DNA of 9,886 nucleotides from Pyrinomonadaceae bacterium (GTDB lineage Bacteria; Acidobacteriota; Blastocatellia; Pyrinomonadales; Pyrinomonadaceae). The notes under the pieces were generated by a model. That model saw only the letters and a list, made by a program, of their open reading frames with translations, was not told the origin of the DNA and did not search any database. Numbering within the stretch: position 1 is the stretch's first letter; each line of letters begins with the position of its first letter. Both the position numbers and the translations under genes were made by a program. Shown piece after piece: positions 6,641 through 9,886 of this stretch. The stretch is from positions 1-9,886 of the forward strand of contig JACDAW010000088.1 of the NCBI GenBank assembly GCA_013695245.1, read 5' to 3'.

Positions 6641-7771
6641 TTACATGCAAAAGCGTTCGATCATGTTTTTCAAAACGGAGACGCAACTGCGCAACGCTGC
6701 AACAGGCACAAACTCGCCGGTGCGGTGCGCCGTGCGAATGTCGCCGGGGCCGAAGACGACTGCTTGCGCGCCGAGTTCGGTGAGTTGCGGGGCTTCCGTG
6801 CCGAAGGCCACAGTGCCAGCAGGCTTTCCCGTCGCTTCTTCGAGCGCGCAAACAAGCGGCGAATTTGGATCGGTTTCTACCCCTGCATCAATGCGCCCCG
6901 CGTTTATTTCACAGTCAAAATTTGCATCTTCTTGATGTAGTTGTTCGGCTGCGCGGGCGACCATGTCAAGCGTGTGCTCGGCCGTTTGATTCGGCACAGG
7001 TCGCCATTCGAGCGTAAAGCGACACGAGCCAGCGATCACGTTCTTCGCCGTTCCGCCCTGAATCATGCCGATGTTGATCGTGGTGTGAGGCGGATCAAAC
7101 GCCGGATGAATTTCGGTTTTGAGTTGTTCCGAAATCTCTTCGATGCGGCGGATGAAACGCGCCGCATGTAAGATGGCCGATGCGCCGCGTTCGGGGTGTG
7201 CGCTGTGACCTTCGCGCCCGTGCAAAACGATTTCGGCGAGGCAATAACCTTTTCCCGCGCGCATCGGCTGCAAAGATGTCGGTTCGCCAACGATAGCGTA
7301 ACGCGCTCGGAAAGCTTTCGCTTCTGCGAGATGCTTCGCGCCGACGCAACCTACTTCTTCGTCAGCCGTAAAGACAAGCGCGAGCGGACGGCGAAGTTTT
7401 TTTATATCCGTTTCTTCAATGGCCGTGAGCGCGGCGGCGATAAAGCCTTTCGTGTCACACGCGCCGCGCCCGTAAAGTTTTCCGTCGCGCTCGGTGAGCG
7501 TTAAAGCTTCCGTCCACGCCGGATCAAAAGGCACGACATCCGTGTGCCCGACGAGCGCCAATTCAATTTCGGTTTCGTCCGAAGAAACATTAGGCGCTAC
7601 CGCAACCATGTTGAGCTTTTCAATTCCGTGCTCATCCCGATACGGAAAAAAGCGCACGCGCAATCCGCGCTTTTCCGCGCGCTTCACCGTGTAGGAAATG
7701 ATCTCTTCGTTTGGCAGCGAGGAGATTGAATTGAAGCCCACGAGTTCGCGCAATGTACGCTCGACGGTCAT
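6641..7771 (-). CDS. M20-family N-acyl amino acid deacylase, acetylornithine deacetylase (ArgE)-like
   Basis: This is a two-zinc amidohydrolase of 376 residues, a normal length for ArgE. Visible residues are GHTDVVP (His76 ligand, Asp78), GRGACDTKG (bridging Asp106), TADEEVG (catalytic Glu138, ligand Glu139), GEPT (Glu163), the dimerisation-domain REGHSAHPERG (His189), FGTEAPQL near 323 and GPGDIRTAHRTGEFV with ligand His349. The family removes acyl groups from N-acyl amino acids; ArgE makes ornithine from N-acetylornithine and is known to accept other N-acyl substrates, including formylmethionine. The start ATG abuts the hutF stop (TGAATG on the minus strand), so translation is probably coupled. 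That context makes N-formylglutamate an alternative substrate. No arginine gene is nearby. Fold and class are certain; the substrate is open, so no gene symbol is given. Confidence 0.94.
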   Translation of the reverse strand: MTVERTLRELVGFNSISSLPNEEIISYTVKRAEKRGLRVRFFPYRDEHGIEKLNMVAVAPNVSSDETEIELALVGHTDVVPFDPAWTEALTLTERDGKLYGRGACDTKGFIAAALTAIEETDIKKLRRPLALVFTADEEVGCVGAKHLAEAKAFRARYAIVGEPTSLQPMRAGKGYCLAEIVLHGREGHSAHPERGASAILHAARFIRRIEEISEQLKTEIHPAFDPPHTTINIGMIQGGTAKNVIAGSCRFTLEWRPVPNQTAEHTLDMVARAAEQLHQEDANFDCEINAGRIDAGVETDPNSPLVCALEEATGKPAGTVAFGTEAPQLTELGAQAVVFGPGDIRTAHRTGEFVPVAALRSCVSVLKNMIERFCM

Positions 7772-9271
7772 TCAGATTTTTCTCCACAGTTTATTTTGAA
7801 GCGCGCAGAAGCGGCTGATGATCTCTTCCTGCGCCGGATGTTTTCCGTCTCGCACAATGCAGTTGCCACCGACTACGACCGAGCGAACGGCTGCACGCGA
7901 AAGTGTGAAGACGATAGCGGCGAGCAAATCTTCCGCGCCCGCGCCCGCGATGGAAACATCGTTGAGGTCAACGCTAAAGAAATCCGCCGGGCTTCCAACA
8001 TCTAGTGCGCCGCCCGAAGCGCCGATGCTGCGCGCGCCGCTCGTGGTCGCGCAATGAAACAAAGTTCTTGCCAGCCCGCTCAGGTCGCTTGCTGCGTCGT
8101 AGGTTGAATTTTGTGAAGACGTTTGAACGCGACGGGCGCGGAGCACAGCGCGTTCGAGTTTTTGTAAACGTAAATGATATTCAATCTCGCGTGCGTCTTC
8201 GAGCAGATCGATCTGCGCGTGGCTGTCCGTGCCGAGCGCAATCGGGATGTCGTGTTTCAGAAGCAGATCGGCCAACACGATGCCGTCACCTAAGTTTCGC
8301 TCGGTGGTCGGACACGCGCAAATTGATGCTTTCGCCCAACCGAGCTGATTGGCTTCATCTTGCGTGATATGGATCGCGTGAACGCAAGTCGTGCGTTCGT
8401 TCAACAGTTCTTCAAAGTCGAGCAGTGCGATGGGCGCGCGCCCGTGTTCGGCGATGCACTCATCAACCTCCGCTGGCTGTTCGGCGACGTGCATGTGAAT
8501 GGGAAGTTCGTGTTCGTTGGCATAGGCGAAGACTTCGCGCAAATAATCGAGCGGCACGGCGCGAACGCTGTGCGGCGCGACGCCTAGCCACGCCATCCCG
8601 TTCGCATCTTCGCGCAGAAGATAGCGACGCAGAGCTTCCGTGTGGCCGATGAAGATGTCGGGTTCGGGTTCGGTAAAGCGGCTTTGGTAGAGGTAGGCGG
8701 ACGGTCTGCGAAAATTGTTGCGCGCGTAAGCCGTGCGCAAAAGCGCAATGCGAATCCCAACGTCGCGCGCCGCGCGCACCACTTCTTTGGCGAGCAGATT
8801 CGGATCATCGTAAGGCGCGCCTTCGGGCGTTCGATGAAGGTAGTGAAACTCGCCGACCGACGTGATGCCACTGAGCGCCATTTCAAGAAACGCCATGCGC
8901 GAAGCGTCGTAAATGTCTTCGGGCGAGAGACGATTCGCGGCCTCGTACATCGCCGTGCGCCACGTCCAGAAGTTGTCACCCATCGCGCCCGTGCTCGTGC
9001 GCATCTCGGTGCGCCCGCGAATCACGCGCTGGAAAGCATGTGAGTGGGCATTCGTCATGCCGGGTAAAATCGCTTGACCTGATAAGCGCACGACGTTCGG
9101 CACGCGCTCGATGTTCGCCGTGATTTCAACGATGCGCCCCACGCGGTCGCACACTACGCCCAACCCGCGCGCGAAGCGATCTTCGGTGTAGAGAAGATCG
9201 GGAAGATAGGCGACCAAGTGATCATCGCTCTGTGCTGCGTTGTCCCCGCCGCTTGGTATAGCTTCGTTCAT
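7772..9271 (-). CDS. hutF: Formimidoylglutamate deiminase (HutF)
   Basis: This amidohydrolase-superfamily enzyme of histidine breakdown converts N-formimidoyl-L-glutamate to N-formyl-L-glutamate and ammonia. The 499-residue product has the metal motif NAHSHAFQR (His76, His78), the HutF signatures FWTWRTAMYE and GEFHYLH, APHSVRAVP, HMHVAEQ (ligand His261, catalytic Glu264), CVHAIH (His298), CPTTERNLGDGI and GTDSH (Asp349 ligand). The LGDG and EFHYLH stretches separate it from guanine deaminases and AtzA-like relatives. It is somewhat longer than usual; a Ser/Thr-rich insertion at about 383-398 explains part of this. It starts 7 bases after the DUF885 stop and runs straight into the M20 gene. 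No hutH, hutU, hutI or hutG is in view, so the pathway must be completed elsewhere or by the coupled M20 enzyme. Confidence 0.93.
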   Translation of the reverse strand: MNEAIPSGGDNAAQSDDHLVAYLPDLLYTEDRFARGLGVVCDRVGRIVEITANIERVPNVVRLSGQAILPGMTNAHSHAFQRVIRGRTEMRTSTGAMGDNFWTWRTAMYEAANRLSPEDIYDASRMAFLEMALSGITSVGEFHYLHRTPEGAPYDDPNLLAKEVVRAARDVGIRIALLRTAYARNNFRRPSAYLYQSRFTEPEPDIFIGHTEALRRYLLREDANGMAWLGVAPHSVRAVPLDYLREVFAYANEHELPIHMHVAEQPAEVDECIAEHGRAPIALLDFEELLNERTTCVHAIHITQDEANQLGWAKASICACPTTERNLGDGIVLADLLLKHDIPIALGTDSHAQIDLLEDAREIEYHLRLQKLERAVLRARRVQTSSQNSTYDAASDLSGLARTLFHCATTSGARSIGASGGALDVGSPADFFSVDLNDVSIAGAGAEDLLAAIVFTLSRAAVRSVVVGGNCIVRDGKHPAQEEIISRFCALQNKLWRKI

Positions 9272-9278
9272 CGCGCTC

Positions 9279-9886
9279 TCAGTGACTTGTGCTGCCCGCG
9301 CTGTTTCTGTTTTTCTTCGCGGCGATGTAAGCGTCTATGTTGCGCTCTAACACATCGAGCGGCACGGCTCCGGCTGAGAGCACGGCATCATGAAATTCGC
9401 GGATGTCGAACGACGCGCCGAGTTCACGTTGCGCCCGCGCGCGTAATTCTTTGATTTTGAGTTCGCCGATTTTGTAAGCAAGCGCCTGACCGGGCCATGA
9501 AATGTAGCGATCAATTTCATTGACGATGTCTAGCTCGGTTTTCGCCGCGTTTTCCATAAAGAAGTTGATCGCGCGCTGCCTGTCCCAGTGCATCTGGTGC
9601 ATCCCCGTATCAACGACGAGGCGGACGGCGCGCCACATCTCGTAGGTCAGTTGCCCGAACTTCGAGTAAGGATCGTCTTTGTAAAGTCCCATGTCTTCGC
9701 CGAGCGATTCGGCGTAGAGTCCCCAGCCTTCGACGAACGCGGTGTAGCCGCCGTAGCGACGAAAGTTCGGCAGCGCGCCCTGCTCTTGCGCGATGGCGAT
9801 TTGCAGGTGATGACCGGGCACGGATTCATGCAACGAGAGCGCCATCATCTCGTATTTCGGGCGGACTTCGGGTTTGTAGAGATTCA
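9279..9886 (-). CDS. DUF885 family protein, putative zinc metallopeptidase (C-terminal part; 5' end outside window)
   Basis: The frame runs off the right edge, reading [20 protein letters not shown], so the Met codons at 9848 and 9845 are internal. About 202 residues are visible. Diagnostic DUF885 motifs are [10 protein letters not shown] (metal-binding-like HE...GHH), [17 protein letters not shown], a conserved RLVVDTGMH segment and [17 protein letters not shown]885 proteins are usually around 550-600 residues with an exported N-terminus and are regarded as metallopeptidase-like; activity in this protein is inferred from those motifs. The end is normal, a polar tail finishing in TGA at 9281-9279. 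It is the first visible gene of the minus-strand operon, with hutF starting 7 bases later. Confidence 0.93.
   Translation of the reverse strand, partial: NLYKPEVRPKYEMMALSLHESVPGHHLQIAIAQEQGALPNFRRYGGYTAFVEGWGLYAESLGEDMGLYKDDPYSKFGQLTYEMWRAVRLVVDTGMHQMHWDRQRAINFFMENAAKTELDIVNEIDRYISWPGQALAYKIGELKIKELRARAQRELGASFDIREFHDAVLSAGAVPLDVLERNIDAYIAAKKNRNSAGSTSH

Noticed and set aside
9279..9848. Complete small protein starting at the Met at 9848
   Set aside because: The frame continues upstream to the window edge with DUF885-like sequence, so this Met is internal to a truncated view of a longer gene.

Overview
The window (9,886 bases) is gene-dense bacterial chromosome with roughly mid-50s percent GC overall. 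It holds four genes on the plus strand facing three on the minus strand, meeting tail to tail around 6424-6640. There is no phage, transposon, CRISPR array or RNA gene that I can support. The 2-oxoglutarate dehydrogenase E1 looks like the actinobacterial Kgd fusion type, several genes are acidobacterium-like exported peptidases, and Shine-Dalgarno sites are weak. Together these suggest Acidobacteriota, perhaps Blastocatellia/Pyrinomonadales. That placement is inference from protein style, not a database result.

Plus strand: (1) the 3' part of a 2-oxoglutarate dehydrogenase/decarboxylase E1 (1-2750, open at the 5' edge), whose first residues look like the junction after a fused succinyltransferase domain; (2) a 142-base spacer almost filled by a complex palindromic repeat element (2755-2885); (3) a small zinc-ribbon, membrane-anchored protein with a metzincin-like HExxHxxG motif (2893-3561); (4) a membrane-anchored YkuE/YaeI-type metallophosphoesterase (3580-4470); (5) an exported S41 peptidase of visibly lower GC (4591-6423).

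Minus strand, in transcription order: (6) the C-terminal part of a DUF885 metallopeptidase-like protein (9886-9279, open at the right edge); (7) HutF formimidoylglutamate deiminase (9271-7772); (8) an M20/ArgE-like deacylase whose ATG directly follows the hutF stop codon (7771-6641). These three are very tightly spaced (7 and 0 bases) and are surely one operon.

Functionally the window leans towards peptide and amino-acid breakdown. Peptidases release amino acids. HutF converts the histidine intermediate formimidoylglutamate to formylglutamate. The coupled M20 enzyme could be an arginine-pathway deacetylase or, more interestingly, the missing formylglutamate deformylase. The resulting glutamate can enter the TCA cycle as 2-oxoglutarate, the substrate of the first gene. 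The most unusual items are the nested palindromic element after kgd, the small zinc-ribbon/metzincin-like protein, and the hutF-M20 coupling.
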